Assembly (NCBI GenBank): GCA_033065855.1
Contig: JAVXUO010001395.1
Coordinates: forward strand, 259,501 to 323,500
Origin: Escallonia rubra
Taxonomy: Eukaryota > Streptophyta > Magnoliopsida > Escalloniales > Escalloniaceae
Direction of reading: 5' to 3'
DNA length: 64,000 nt
Of the stretch, positions 1-12,404 are shown in pieces. The notes beneath the pieces were generated by a model. That model worked only from the letters and a program-made list of their open reading frames with translations. It was not told where the DNA came from and made no database searches. Position 1 is the stretch's first letter. Each line of letters begins with the position of its first letter. The position numbers and the translations under genes were made by a program.

Positions 1-789
1 GTCTATTTGTTCTGTAACTGCAAACTTTATCCTGGCCTCCTGTATCAGAGAGGATGGCGTAGCTATTAATTATGGATTTGTTTATGGACACCTCTAAGTA
101 CACCTTCGTGCTCATACTTGGAGTAGTGTTACGTCTATTTTGAACCGATTTCCAGGACCAACATGCTTAAGTGGAGACTTTAATCAGGTTCTTGACCTTG
201 TGACAAAACATGTGTTAATTTTGGAGTTATTCCAGGAGCTTAAAATTTAAGGGATTTTTTAGCCCTTTTGGGCTGTCAAATAGAATGATCCTTTATTTAC
301 TTGGGTAAGAGGTTTCCCTTTGAACGACTTTGTCTATGAAAAACTAGAAAGAGTCATGGCCTCTCCTTCCTGGATTGTCCTCTACCCCTCTGCAATAGCT
401 CGTAATCTTTTGATTCACCGATCTGATCATGCACCTATCTTAAGCGATACTTCTCCGTGCTTTGTAAGCTTCAATCACCTCATCGATTTGAGGCTATGTG
501 GCTTCTTGACCCTCGATATGTATAGTTGATTCGCAATGTATGGGCTTATCCTAAAGTTGGTTCCCCTCGTTTTTTGTTAATGCGTTGTTTACGATCTATT
601 TTGGGAGTGTTGTCTTTGTGGAGTCATGATGGTTTTAAAAACTTGCCTCAACAGATTAGATCTGCTAAATAAATCCTCTTAGCGTGCGAAGACCATGTGC
701 ATCATTCGGAGTGGTTGAGAAATTTGGATTATCTTTATCGTTGTAGGCCGGATTTTTTACTTAAAACTAGTTTTGATCTCGTGTGTTGC

Positions 790-1421
790 ACACGGGGACA
801 ACAACTATCAAAATACTTGTTGAGAGATCTCGTATTTGTATGCCTAATAAAAATTACAAAATTGGTAGTGACAATAAGATAATAAAAATTTTATATTTAC
901 CTTCTTAAAGGAGTTCTCGTACCAATTTTTATCGTTAGAAATGAACTTGAGCAATAATTGTTAGTTTTTAGTGACAAATGAAGATGAAAAATAGTGTATG
1001 AAATAATAAAAATAGTCTCTCCTAACTAATCGCAATTGCAGTGATAATAGTAACAAAAATAACTCGTGTCTTGAGGTTGTATTACTCAAGATCACCAAGA
1101 AAAGAGTAACGATATATATTAAATGATTGAAAAAATTGGGAGCGTAAACTATATATAAAACTTGTAATGAAATAAATGGAAGGAGATTATGGTAGTTTAA
1201 TAGAAAAACTGATGGAGAATAATGTGTTTCTCTAAACAATAAAAAATATTAAGATTAGAAAGGAATATATAGAGAATTACTTTTGTCAAAATCTAGGAAT
1301 TAATGAAACTGTAAAGATATAAATAAAATTTTTTAGTGGGACATGTTGACATAGAAGAGAGAGAAATGTAAAATCTATATAATTGGTTGAATTTCAAATG
1401 GAAAGAAGGAATTTAAATCAA

Positions 1422-1425
<4 letters not shown>
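790..1425. other. AT-rich insertion inside the LINE
   Basis: The LINE reading is lost near 780-790 and resumes after the GT repeat with FWEQRAKIKWL, a conserved LINE linker motif. The intervening bases are very AT-rich, with no coding pattern I recognise on either strand. I could not find a clear target-site duplication or terminal repeats, so the element type is unknown. Confidence 0.5.

Positions 1426-1455
<30 letters not shown>
1426..1455 (+). repeat. (TG)15 microsatellite
   Basis: An uninterrupted TG dinucleotide run lies at the right edge of the insertion in the LINE, immediately before the reading FWEQRAKIKWL resumes. Confidence 0.95.
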
Positions 1456-1457
<2 letters not shown>

Positions 1458-1986
1458 CAAGTTTTCTGGGAGCAGCGTGCTAAGATTAAGTGGCTTGGCT
1501 GGGGTGAACGCAAAGTTGTTTCATACGTCTACTTCGGCGATGCCGAAACCTCAGTATTACTCTTACCGATGCTACTAGGCGGAATCTCATAGATATTTAT
1601 GATATTTGCGCCCATCTTGTTGATTACTTTAAGAAGACCCCTTATTTCGATAAACTCTTGACTTTTGATGAGCTAAATTCCTACTTAAATTTGATTCCTC
1701 TCACCTATCTCTCAGCCTGCCGTTTTGCTCAATTACAACAACCTTTCACTCCGAAAGAAATTAAGAAAGTTGTTTTTCAATTGGGAAGTTACAAAACCCT
1801 AGGCCTGATGGATTCCCAGCTGTCATGTTTCAAAGATGTTGGAATGTTACGGAAACTTTAGTGATCAAAACAGTACTTTCGTTTATTAACTCAGGGATTG
1901 ATGCTCAAAGAAGTAGATCACACTTGCATCACTCTCATTCCTAAGCTACAGTCCCATGTCAATGATGCAGACTATCGGCCGTTAGT

Positions 1987-2640
1987 TTGTGCAATATCAT
2001 TTATAAAATCTTGGCTAAAGTCTTAGTTAACCAGATGGTCCCTTTAATGTCAAACCTTATCTCACCTTCCCAAAACACTTTCATCATCGGTCGTCTTATT
2101 ACCGATAATATCATTTTAGCCCAAAAGCTCACCGATTGTGTTCGTAAACATAAAAAGGGGGCGTCGTACTGGTTGCGTTAAAAATTAGACATGAACAAAG
2201 CTCTCAATCATTTGCATAGGGACTTTATCAAACTGGTCCTTGTCCATTTAGGATTCCCTAGGCATTGGACTCAACTAGTGCTTCAATGTTTGTCCACTGT
2301 TTCATACTCTCTTTTGGTCAATGGGTCCCCTACTTCGACAAAGGTGATCCGAGATCACCTTTCCTATTTATCCTTTGTTCGGAGGTTTTATCTGTTGTTG
2401 TTCGGAGGTTTAATCTGTAGCACTAGTGGATGCTAAACAGCATGGGCACATAGTAAGAATTCGAGCCGGCAAGTTATCACCCTCAGTTTCTCATTTAGTG
2501 TATGCTGATGACATCTACCTCTTCCTAGGCTTGAAGAAGGATGTCAGCGGCAATATTGCTACTATTAGAAAAATAATTGACACTTAATGTCAGATGTCTG
2601 GTCAATCTATCAACGGGCATAAATCGGTCCTACGATCAGT
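1987..2640 (+). pseudogene. LINE reverse transcriptase core, broken
   Basis: The reading around 1987-2180 (NIIYKILAKVLVNQM, LISPSQNTFIIGR) matches the conserved finger/palm start of plant LINE reverse transcriptases. After a stop the frame resumes with the RDFIKLVLVHLGFPRHW block and then VYADDIYLF with the two catalytic aspartates at 2501-2512. Reverse transcriptase copies element RNA at the nicked target site. Stops and frame changes between blocks mean no active enzyme can be made. The residues are read directly and the role comes from the family. Confidence 0.85.
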
Positions 2641-4871
2641 CCAAATGCCTCAATGAGCGTCAAAGGTCTTATTAAGACCGGTTTTAGTTGGTAACTACGC
2701 CAACTTTTAGGAAATACTTGGGGGTAAGGTTAGATGTGACTGTGCATAAAAAGGAGCTTTTTCGAGGCTTAGTTCTTAGCATACAAGATCGATGTGCAGA
2801 CTGGCTAAGACTACTATTAAACAAGGCAGACATGGCAACACTCATTCAAACTATTATTTCGTCCCTTATGTTCATGAGATGTCTATTAATAAATTTCTTG
2901 CGTATGTTTGTAAACAATTAGATCAAATTCTCGCGCGATTTTGGTGGTCTGGCGAAACAGATCACAAATCTATCCACTGGGTTGCTTGGCCTGCCTTATG
3001 TCTTCCTAAAACGTTAGGCGGACTGGATTTTCAAGAATTCTGGTTGTTTAATAAAAAAGTACTGACTAAAAAGGCCTGGGGAATTTGGTCTCAACCAGAC
3101 AGTCTTTTGTCTCGTGTTCGCAAAGGTCACTATTTCTCTTCTATAGAGTTTATAGCTGTAAAAACACCCTAGGAACAATTCATGGACATGGCGAAGTATT
3201 TTAGTTGGTCAACGAGCACTTAAATAGGGGCTTTAGTGGCATACTGGGGATAGGCGGTTCATTTCAGTTTGGATGGATTGGTGGTTACAAAAATACACCT
3301 CCAAATTGGTTACTTGTGTTTTGCCAGCCTGAGCTTGAGAATTGGCGTGTTTTTTTACCTATTTTTACCCGCCACGAGAATATGGAATCTCAACCACATT
3401 TTTAGTACCTTTACTCCTGGTATCGCGTCTCAAATTCTTAAAGTTGAGCTTTCACCTATTGGTGAGGTAGATACCAAATTCCGGCCACATACCAAAGGAA
3501 ACTCCTTTTCAATAGCCTGAACCTATAGTCACTCTGTTAATCAACCGGTTGCAAGTCCTAGTACTACTAACGTGGTGGCTCCTGCTATCTGATCAAAACC
3601 TTGGAAACTTACCCTCCCTGAGAAAATCAAGTTCTTTTTATGACAATTTTTACATGGTCGCTTACCCCTTCAATCTGAGCTCGTTAAACGACAGTGCCCC
3701 CATTTGGATATATACATGTCCTCAATGCTCAACACAATCTGAAACACATTGTCATCTCTTTTTCGAATGCCGAGCGGTGTATGAAATTTGGCGACATTCA
3801 CCCTATTTGCCTTCTAGTTCTTATGATAACTTTTCATCTGCCAGATTGTGGTTTGTCCATTGGGCAGATCAAACTAGTTTTCGTAGCCTAGAAGCTCTTA
3901 CTCGTATTATCTGGATTGCTGCTATGCTTTGGTGTATCTGGCTTGGTCACAGTAACTTGGAATTTAAGGGTGAAAGTTTTTATAATTCCTAAGTTCTAAA
4001 GCATGACCAGTCCCTGTTTTCTCGTATCTATGAAACTCAGCACTTCCAAAATTGTCATCAAAGAATTTTGAAAGTGTGTGTTCCAGTGCACTTACTCGGC
4101 ATCCTGGCTTTGAGCATTTTTACCCTCCACTCTTCCCCTTACACTATTCTCCATCCTGTGAATGCTCGATTCCTATCCTATCTTTGTTTTGTGTGACATC
4201 CGTCCATGAAACTCAGTGTCCGTTTCAGTTTGGAATAGGAATGGTTTTGCTTAATGCAGTTTGGACCCCAATAGGTGTGGGCATCAATGTTGCATCAGCT
4301 GAAAATATCTTGCATGCTACTGCTCTGCGATCCTCCATGCTACTGATTGGTTACATTGTGCCCATTGTTTACATATTATTATCTTCCTTACTCACCGTCG
4401 AATTATGGACCAGATAAATGGTAGTAACTCGCCATTGGTCAGCAAGGCGGTTATTTTGCTTCAACTTCAGAATAGCTACAGTTATATGTATTCGTTGCAT
4501 GTCGCCCAAAGGGAAAAAAGGTGGGTTACAACTTCCATTGGCATTGCCCCCTTTTGCTTATAAATCCGGGAAAGGTTTACTGCAAGAATGGATAGTGCAT
4601 GTACATACTGTTGAAAACCTCTTAGGATTCGGTCCCTACTAATGATTTCCCTTGAGGTGTTTTGTTTCCGTGGCCTCTGTAATTGCAAAAATTGTAGTTT
4701 TACTGTCTTAATTCACTTCACTTATAGACGGGGTTGTCATCCATTAAGTTAGTTCATCCCTCCCTACCCTACCGCCTGCGCAATTACGGTTCTCTAGGTT
4801 GTGAACGTTGGTTTGGTTTTATTTTCCGCTTGCTCTATATTCCTACTCTTGATATAATAAATAAATAAAAA

Positions 4872-6091
4872 ACTCCTCCTCAAGTTGAAACTTCAAATCG
4901 TTGTTACTACATTTTCAACCCAATCACCAAGCAATTCCGCACTCCCTAAACCTACATCTAGCAAGGATATGGTAACAAACAATTGCGTCCAGTGAAACGT
5001 TCGAAACCCACACTTCAGAGGTGATCTCATCTGAAAATGGCTCAAGATTCACTCTTTTTCCGAAGTGTGCCGACTCCAGGCGTTGAGCAACCTTCACGAA
5101 ATATACCCTGTATGGACTTTTTGCACATTATCATATGCAGAATTCTGAAACTTCTACCTATGGCTTCCTGTTAACCATGGAATCAAATTCCTTCTTGTCA
5201 GTTGCTAGTGGCATCGAAGTCATTGTACAGGGAACGAAGCACGAGGTTGAGAACTTGATGCGAAGCGTCAAGCAAATCAGCCCTGCAGATTTTTAGGAGA
5301 CATACGCTTGCGATATCTAAGGACGTAATCATGCAACGTGTCATCAAACAATGGAACCATGGCAGAACCGCAGGAACAATAGCCAAGACCTTTCGAACAT
5401 ACCATGCTACCAGAGTCGATTATCCAACTTTTTTTCTTATGGTAGACATGTATATTCCAAACACAGTCCACATAATCTTCAGAGTTATCTTCTAAGTGCC
5501 AACGTACCCACCACCAATCTTGGTCCTGCAAAACTTCTGTGTCCGAGATTGCCAAAATGGTGGCATTTCACCTTTTTAAGCCCTCCTTTTGTGGATATTT
5601 CTCTTGGCTTCACGCTCTTTTGAAAACCAGTTTTTTCTGAAATCTCTCGTTCCGATTTCCAGAAAACAAGGTTTCATCTCCTCAAAAATGGAAGTATTCG
5701 CTTAACCAGAATTGATGTTTTTCAAAAGATATTAAGAGAAATGACTTCTCTCTAAAAAATGATGTTCTTTTTGGTGAATTCTCGAATGAAATGTGTTTCC
5801 TCAAAGAAGGTTAAAAACTATTTAAAAGGACTTTTTCCTTTCAGCACAAGATATATGATCCACTATGTTGTTGCCATCTAAATAAACCCTTTGATTCTCA
5901 AAAGAAAAATGGAAGTGGGGAAACCCTATTTCCATTTTTTCCCAAAAACAGGGCAAAATTATCAAACAGATTCAGTTTTGTATACTTCGAATGAGGCAAG
6001 CTGTGATTTTGTTCAAAAATTTCTTTCTACATACAGATTTTATGCTTCAACTAGTGTCACTATAACAGGTAAAACTAATCGAAAATGAGCC
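4872..6091. other. Unassigned region between LINE tail and DAC-like gene
   Basis: This segment follows the LINE tail and includes the 3' flank of the DAC-like gene. The minus strand at 5198-5555 can be read as overlapping open stretches, rich in Trp and Cys at one end and containing the phrase DASHQVLNLVLRSLYNDFDA. They may be the trace of an old retrotransposon or gene, but I do not recognise a family. The rest (5560-6090) is AT-rich with no feature I can support. Confidence 0.3.
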
Positions 6092-9000
6092 TTAGTTGAG
6101 CTTCTCACCACTAGCAAGGCGCCTCTTGTCTTCCTCAACCTGTTCAAGCAAAGCTTCCAACTCTGCTTCTGTCAAGCCATCTAAGCGCTTCTGTAAAGCG
6201 TGAATAAAGGAAAGAGTATGAAAAAAAACCTTTGTTAGTGGTATGTTCATTGTTTTTGCCATGACATATCATGATTAAGCATATGTTTCAAACAACATTG
6301 AACTGTCATGGAAAGTAAGTATCACACCCAGTTCACTGTTTAATATACTCTAGCATTTTTGGCGCCAGATGAAAGACAAAGCTTCAAAGAGGGAAGGAGG
6401 GAGAGAGACAGACAAATTCAATTGAATGCTGATCATCTCTGGACTATACGGAACTGTCCATATCTTTCTCATTTGAAGCTACTATATGAAGTTCAATATC
6501 GCGCGTCTCCAGAACTCAAGTTAAACCGCAGAAGCAACATCACCTTAATTCATTAACAAGACAACAAGAAGCATATAATTATATGTTGGTGATGCTACAC
6601 AAAGAACGTCAAATGAAAAGAGAGAAAGAGAAGGCAGCCCAGTGCACAAGGAGCCCGCACAAAGACAGATCTGGGGACGATGACGTACATATCTCTCATT
6701 ATTTTGGACCCTCGAAGGAAGTCCAGAAATGAGTCAATTCACGGCAGTAAGTTCAGAAAGCAATAGGTTACGCCGGTGGAATAGATTGTATATACTGTCG
6801 CCGATTACGGCAAATTCTGCACCTTATTCAATCACCAAGAAATAGACCATATACTTGACTTTCTCTTCTAATCGGTCTACTCTACCTCAATTCACCATTT
6901 CCACTGCTGTCTACAAGGGGCGACCGATCCATGACAGTCAAGTTCTCTCGCCTTTGTCATTAGAATGCGAGGAATAAAAGGAAGGCAATCATGGGGTTCA
7001 CATCCAAGAACCACTTTTGCTTTGCCTTAGACTGTACTGGAAGAAAGCAAAGAAGGCAGCGGATTCTTTAATACAAAGAAATCACAAAAAGGGTACCAGA
7101 ATACGATTCACAATTAAAAAGTCTGCATATGATCTTATGTGCCCTTTCGCTAGCCGGGAAAGAGGTTTGATGTATGCAGCCTTACCCTACTTTTGTGGAG
7201 AGACTTTTTTCCGTGTATCGAACTCATAACCTCCAGATACAGTGAAGCAACCTCACCATTGCGCCGACACTCACATGATGCTACATAATTATTTTCTAAA
7301 ATTACTTCCTTGCATTTTCTCGATGAATTTAGTAAAAATATAGGGAATCTCATTCTGTAAAAATTACAGACATCTATGTTTCGGTAATCACCATAGAAAC
7401 GAAGTCAAAAAAGTTACACAAAAGAAATACTCCTTTATACAATTAATATGATAGCATACAGCATCTTTGCAAACCAAGTTTCTATTTTTCCTGAAAAGAA
7501 AATTTCCATTAAGGGATTAATTACATTAGGAGCATCACTTTCCACCAGAAACAATGTAAAGCTATCGTTCCCTAACTAATGTATAACTTGAGTCGAACAG
7601 GTTTCTTGTGAAAAATTAATTGCCTTAATTGCATGGGTATAAATAGAAACAGACACGTACCCATCAGCAGACAACAAGAACAAAATAAAATAAACATTGT
7701 GCAAGTAATGAGGTTATGCAAATTACTTGGACCAAAAACTGGAGAATATGCAAATCACTTGGGACTGAAAAAAAGATTAGCAAATTCACCGTACCTGCAT
7801 GACTTTGTTCTCATAGTCACGTAGTTGTTGAGCATATGTCATTTCCTTGTTTGAAACTCTAAAGATGTATGTGGAAATCCATCCAATTGTTAGACCCAAG
7901 ACAAGGACCAACTGAACAACATTTCCAGCCTGTAAAGGATCAACTCCATAGAACTGCAGAAATGTCAAAACAGGAATAATTACACGATTGGAGTTCAGTG
8001 TACAATCTACATAGAGTGTCTCCATTAATAGCATAGATTTCTTATAAAAATGACACATCATACAACACACTATGCAACTCTTTCTTACTATAGTAAACAC
8101 AGAAACTCATGGGTTAGGAAAACACACTGAGACTGAAGAAAGAGTACCTCAAGTCCACTTTTTAGGCCAATGCCAGCAATAGTAACTCCAACTCCAATCA
8201 ATATAACATCCTTTCTCGAGTATCCAAATGGTACCTGCAGTAGGTACGACTCACAGATTTTAACTGCATTTCTCCAACTCAATAAGATAGACACCACAAC
8301 AACCAGTAGCTTACAAGTGCTGATACAACGTAATAAGATCAGAGCAGATACACTATTGTCACTTCCACTACGGGTTTATCTATTTTTCTTTGAAGCTACT
8401 CAGGTAGGTAATGCTTTGCCATAATATGGGGAACCTACAAAAATTCAGTATCAGTGGTAGGCAACATACTGCAGAGGATGTAGAAAGCTAGAATGATGAA
8501 CTAATGAAATAAAACAAAAACTTCACGTAAAAAAAGCATTAAACTGTCCATCAAAGCAAAAGCGGATGGCGAAACTGATAATATATTCCCCCATGCTATC
8601 AAAGTGAACATCAGTGAATAGTAGACATGAAGTTACAGGGATCACAAGAAGCTTAGTTTGCAAATTTCATATGTAGTTATGCTGTTGTAGAAGAAAGAGT
8701 TAGATACGGATTTCACAAATACATGCCTTCTGGTCAGAGGAATCATCTTCACTGCCACTAGAGTTTGAGGAATTACTGCATCTGCGGATCATAGAGCTCC
8801 CTTTCTTTGATATCATGTCATAGATTCCTTCCCCAGGAAAAAGGGAATATCCATCTGTAAATAAGCTTGGAGAGAGAACTCTTCCTGTGAATGAAGAAGA
8901 AAAGTAAATCTATCATGCCAAAAACAAAAGATCAATTGGATCTTTGCAAAAATTTTGGTGCATATAAATTAAAGTAACAATTTATATCTTTCAAACTAAC

Positions 9001-11538
9001 ACGAAAATGTATTGTACAGAGATGCACGTGATTATTTATTCACGTTAAGGTAGATATACGACGTATAGAACAATATACATATGTATAAACTACAATTGTT
9101 GTACAACTGAAGTTAAGGAAGTCTTTTTATACACATTACAACAAGCCTCCTAATGCAAGAGCATTTTTCCTGCTGGACGGGGTGGCCATGCTGAGACCCA
9201 CAGAGGTGCGGTGGCCAGCATGGAACCAGTGTATGGGGTGGCTTATGAGTTATGAGCTGGGACCCGCTGCCATGGGTGGTCCAACCATAGGCCCACTAAT
9301 GGGGAGATCCAACCGGAAGCCTGGGAAAAGGTAACCCTTATGAGGATTAGTTGCCCCTTTACCAATAGCTTAAGCTTTTCGGAGAGTTGGTTGTGCTGCC
9401 CTGCATCAGGTGGTGTTAGAGCAAAGGTCCCAACTCGAGTCTCCTCGCTAGGGAGTCTCATGCCAGAGCATTGTTCCTGCTGGATAGGGTGGCCATGGTG
9501 GGACCCAATGAAGAAGGGTGGCCACATGGGACCTACTGGTGGAGTGGCTTATGAACTGGGACCCGCAGCGGTGGGGTTGTCCAAGCATGGGGCCAATTAT
9601 GGGGGAGACAGAGCGGGAAGCCTGGGATAAGGTAACCCTTATGAGGATTAATGGGCCTTTCTTAGTAGCTTAAGTTTTTGGAAGAGTTAGTTGAGCTGTC
9701 TTGTATCACCTTAAGCTAGCAGCAATTTCTTCTGATCCTGCTCCATACTACGTACCTACGCGCGCAGCCTTTGTATGACAAATTATCCCACTTTTTCATT
9801 CTCTTAGGGTACCCATATTCTCTCATGGTCACTATCGAACGAGGATCAGCAACTTTGTAGATCCGGAAAGTAGCCAAGGCACATCATAGAAGATGAAAAC
9901 AGGCATGCGTGACGACTTTCATGGTGAGCATGAACCTCTCTCAGAGAGGAGAATGGAGTCCGTGCAGTTAACAGCACCCAGACCAAAGGTTGCTAGGTAG
10001 AGGCATATTAGCTATTTAGAGAAAAGACGGTGAAATGATCAAGTTCTTGCCACATCGAGAACATAACCTGTTTCTAGATATCAAAGGTTTTAGTAACATT
10101 CCCAGAAAAAGAAAAAGTCCGATCCACCATTCTCATATTTCTTAAGAAACTACTGCTGATGTGAGGTCCCAGACAGTCAGACAACCAAGTTCTCACTATG
10201 CAATTATCATAAATCCTGTCATCCTCCATAGGATCATTTGCAGGGGTTTCTTTGACTTCCCATATAAATAAGCCACTAAGTTATTTTTGCTCAAGAGAAT
10301 AATACAAGCTGAGGCCATGCACAAACATTGTACTATCCAGCAGTTTAAAGGAAGCAAGGTCTTTTCCCCCTTGAGAAACGCCACCATGGAAGGTGGGGGG
10401 TTTGGCAAAGACCTCAACCAGTTATCCGAAACTTGAACATATATGAACAAGGAAGGGAAGATGCCTAATCCCTAGTAGAAAAGAGGGACATAAACCCTCA
10501 TGGAAATAAAGTTGATATCAGGTCACAAGGTGGAATCAAGCCCAAGCGTTCTACTACTAGTTAAGCCACTTCCTCTAGAACTGACAATTTTTGCTGGTTT
10601 TGATCATTGAAAGTCCAACAGACCGCACTAGAGAACAATATTAACACATGTTACTATCAGAAGCACAAAACAAGTTTATCAAAAGTCACCCACTTCAACA
10701 GAAAATTAACATTATTCTTGAAAGGGAATCTATGACCACTAGTAGAAAATGGAAGTACTTCCCATTAGAAAGTTACCAAGTAGTAAAAAGCTCAGAAATA
10801 AGGAAATTTACCAAACAAAGGAGAACAGACCAGAAGCTACTCAGTTGGTCAGAAGTGATAGACTACGCACAAATCAAATCAGACTCTTTCAATTCAAGTT
10901 CTTCAGGCCAAAATCAAATGGCCTTTGCAAAAAAAAATAAAAAATGAGCCGTATGGAGATGATTCAAAGAAACTATTCATAAAACAGGGAAAATTTCCAG
11001 AGAAAATTGAATATGTGACGCAGGAGAGAATTAGGAACAGAGTAACGAAAGAAGAGGAGGGGAGAGAAGGGGTACTCGCCATAATTGGCCTCTGCCAAAT
11101 CAAGCTCAAAGCTTTCAATTTTCTTCAAATTAAGTCTCCCTTACCATTACAACTTCATATATAGGCCAATTAAAAGACAAGGGAAAACTCAATCAAAGAC
11201 GTATCCCAGAAGATAAGGAATCAAAAGTATGTCTGGAAGCATTCAGCTCTTCATCAAAGTTTGCAGCCACACATGAAGGAGTTTTTTGCAAGAAGTACCT
11301 CAATACCAACTCACCTCACCAATCAAGCACAAATACAGTTGCAATAACTCGAGATACATGCACAAAGAAATTGTAGTTGCTGATTGATCCTATAAGAGCA
11401 AGGGGAAGGAAAAGGGGCCAACTTCAACTCACCTTTGCTGAAACCTTGAAAAGCTCTTGGCTTTGGCTGAGAAAACCCCTTTCCTGTACACAAAACACTG
11501 CCTTGTATACTTGCACCTCCATATGATACACTCGACAT
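6092..11538 (-). CDS. DAC: DUF3007 thylakoid membrane protein, DAC-like (cytochrome b6/f accumulation), 5 exons
   Basis: Exons on the minus strand are 11433-11538, 8727-8884, 8148-8234, 7795-7953 and 6092-6190. They join in frame to 202 residues ending at a TAA stop (6092-6094). The N-terminus (MSSVSYGGASIQGS, Ser-rich, basic) looks like a chloroplast transit peptide. Then come a Ser/Asp-rich linker, a first membrane segment (VILIGVGVTIAGIGL), the block GVDPLQAGNVVQ, a second membrane segment (LVLVLGLTIGWISTYIF), the conserved RVSNKEMTYAQQL block and an acidic, probably helical C-terminus (LTEAELEALLEQVEED). This is the DUF3007 family of cyanobacteria and plastids. The Arabidopsis member DAC is reported to support accumulation of the cytochrome b6/f complex in thylakoids. 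The start is the only ATG in exon 1 that gives a transit-like leader, and introns 1, 3 and 4 have GT-AG borders. No break is seen, so it is probably functional. Family identity is strong; equivalence to DAC is inferred. Confidence 0.9.
7125..7270 (-). mobile_element. Au-type SINE in intron 4
   Basis: Read on the minus strand, a tRNA-like head with an A-box-like stretch (GCGCAATGGTGAGGTTGC) and a B-box-like stretch (GGTTATGAGTTCGATAC) is followed by AGGGTAAGGCTGCATACA. That last motif is characteristic of the plant Au SINE body. SINEs are copied by LINE machinery. The match is diverged and I could not fix the target duplication. Confidence 0.65.
8235..8726 (-). other. Non-canonical GC-AG intron (intron 2 of DAC-like gene)
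   Basis: The upstream exon ends CAGAAG and the intron begins GCATGT, with the acceptor CTACTGCAG before GTACCATTT. Only the GC donor keeps the frame DSSDQK-VPFGYSRKDV. The nearby GT (GTATTT, 4 bases further) would shift the frame. AAG|GCATGT resembles the known minor GC-AG class, which favours AG|GCAAGT. Confidence 0.75.
9157..9709. repeat. Tandemly duplicated ~250-base repeat in intron 1
   Basis: Two related copies lie at about 9157-9410 and 9465-9709, offset by roughly 307 bases. Shared landmarks include CCTGCTGGA..GGGTGGCCATG, TGGCTTATGA, GAAGCCTGGGA.AAGGTAACCC, TTATGAGGATTA and AGCTTAAG. They are moderately diverged and no coding is apparent. They could be remnants of a short LTR-type element, because the AGCTTAAG-rich end resembles plant LTR ends, but I cannot name a family. 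Confidence 0.6.
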
Positions 11539-11576
11539 TCCTTCAACCCCCTTTTGCTTCTATCCTCTGGATTATT

Positions 11577-11588
11577 TATTTATATATA
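11577..11588 (-). promoter_or_regulatory. Candidate TATA box of DAC-like gene
   Basis: On the minus strand GGTATATATAAATAAATAAT lies about 40-50 bases upstream of the start codon at 11536-11538. It is the best TATA-like match in the 5' flank and would imply a very short leader. Inferred only. Confidence 0.4.
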
Positions 11589-11851
11589 CCAAATTAAAAG
11601 CAAATTAAGTGGAAGGCTAGAGTTCGCATATGCCAACGGGAATTCAGCCGTTGGATCTTCCAGCCTCTGAAGAGAACCGCTGGATCATTCTCAGCTGGCA
11701 AACAGGCATAGAAGGCTATTAAATGCTTGAAAGACCATAATACCCTTTCGCCACTATATGTGTTCTTAACTTCTGATGACCACTGAACTTCTTCGATTCA
11801 GGCACAATCCCGACGACTGGCAAAAACTCCACGGCGTTCCCTCAAAACACC

Positions 11852-11945
11852 ATGGCCCGATTTCACCGGCGAATGCACGACTTCCGCCGTCTCAAACCAG
11901 GCTCCCTATTTGAACCGTTCTCCGCCGACGAGCTATACCCGATCG
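11852..11945 (+). other. Possible divergent first exon, unidentified
   Basis: An ATG at 11852 opens 31 codons reading MARFHRRMHDFRRLKPGSLF and onward, ending at a good donor (ATCG|GTGAGT). Base composition is richer in G+C than the surroundings. It points away from the DAC-like gene, about 310 bases from that gene's start, so the two could share a promoter region. I do not recognise the peptide and no following exon is visible, because a long LTR begins just downstream. It may be a truncated gene or chance. Confidence 0.25.
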
Positions 11946-12404
11946 GTGAGTTACATTCCGTCGCAGAGTCACACATGCCGGGGGAGTGCGAGGGAGGAGG
12001 AAGAAGGGAAAATTAGGAAATGAGGGTTTTGGGGTAAACAATTTATAAAAGGTGAGTTTGTTTTGAAAAATTGTGAAAAAGTGGGGTAACTTTTTACAAT
12101 TTTTGAACAAGGGGGAGGTTAGGAAAAAATGGGTTTTCTTAACTCCTTTAATTTGCTCTTCCCAAATTACCCCTGCCCCTAAAAGAATGACCCCCCTGTT
12201 ATAGTCCCTTCCCCACGCCTGATTTGCTCTCTCCTTTATGGCTATAAGAGACAACATAGATACAGAGAAAGAGAATAAACAGAAGCGGGTTTGTGCGAAT
12301 CAGTGGGTTTGCAAGTTATCGTTTATATGTGTGGCAGTGAAGGGGTGATTGTAGACAGCCATCGGCTCTGCCGTGTGGAGATAACTATGTACAAAGAATG
12401 TTGT

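Larger units (their letters stand above)
1..4871 (+). mobile_element. Degenerate LINE (L1-type non-LTR retrotransposon), 5' end cut by window
   Basis: Fragments of a plant L1-type ORF2 follow one another in the expected order. An endonuclease end (GDFN motif near 180-195, then RSDHAPI near 418-440) is followed by reverse transcriptase blocks from about 1658, the YADD catalytic box at 2501-2512, a fingers/thumb-type region at 2690-3170, a Cys/His zinc-binding motif (CPQC...HCHLFFEC) at 3718-3771 and an RNase H-like remnant at 4150-4420. The 3' end is an A-rich stretch (AATAAATAAATAAAAAA) near 4850-4871, as is usual for plant LINEs. Frames break repeatedly and there are in-frame stops, so it is dead. 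An unrelated AT-rich stretch interrupts it between about 790 and 1455. Order and motifs are seen directly; the family assignment rests on known LINE architecture. Confidence 0.9.

Noticed and set aside
6359..6556. Open frame in intron 4 of the DAC-like gene
   Set aside because: Exons on both sides join in frame without it, and it is on the opposite strand.
11892..12257. 121-codon minus-strand frame upstream of the DAC-like gene
   Set aside because: It runs through the purine-rich LTR start (Phe/Pro/Leu-rich on the complement) with no domain.
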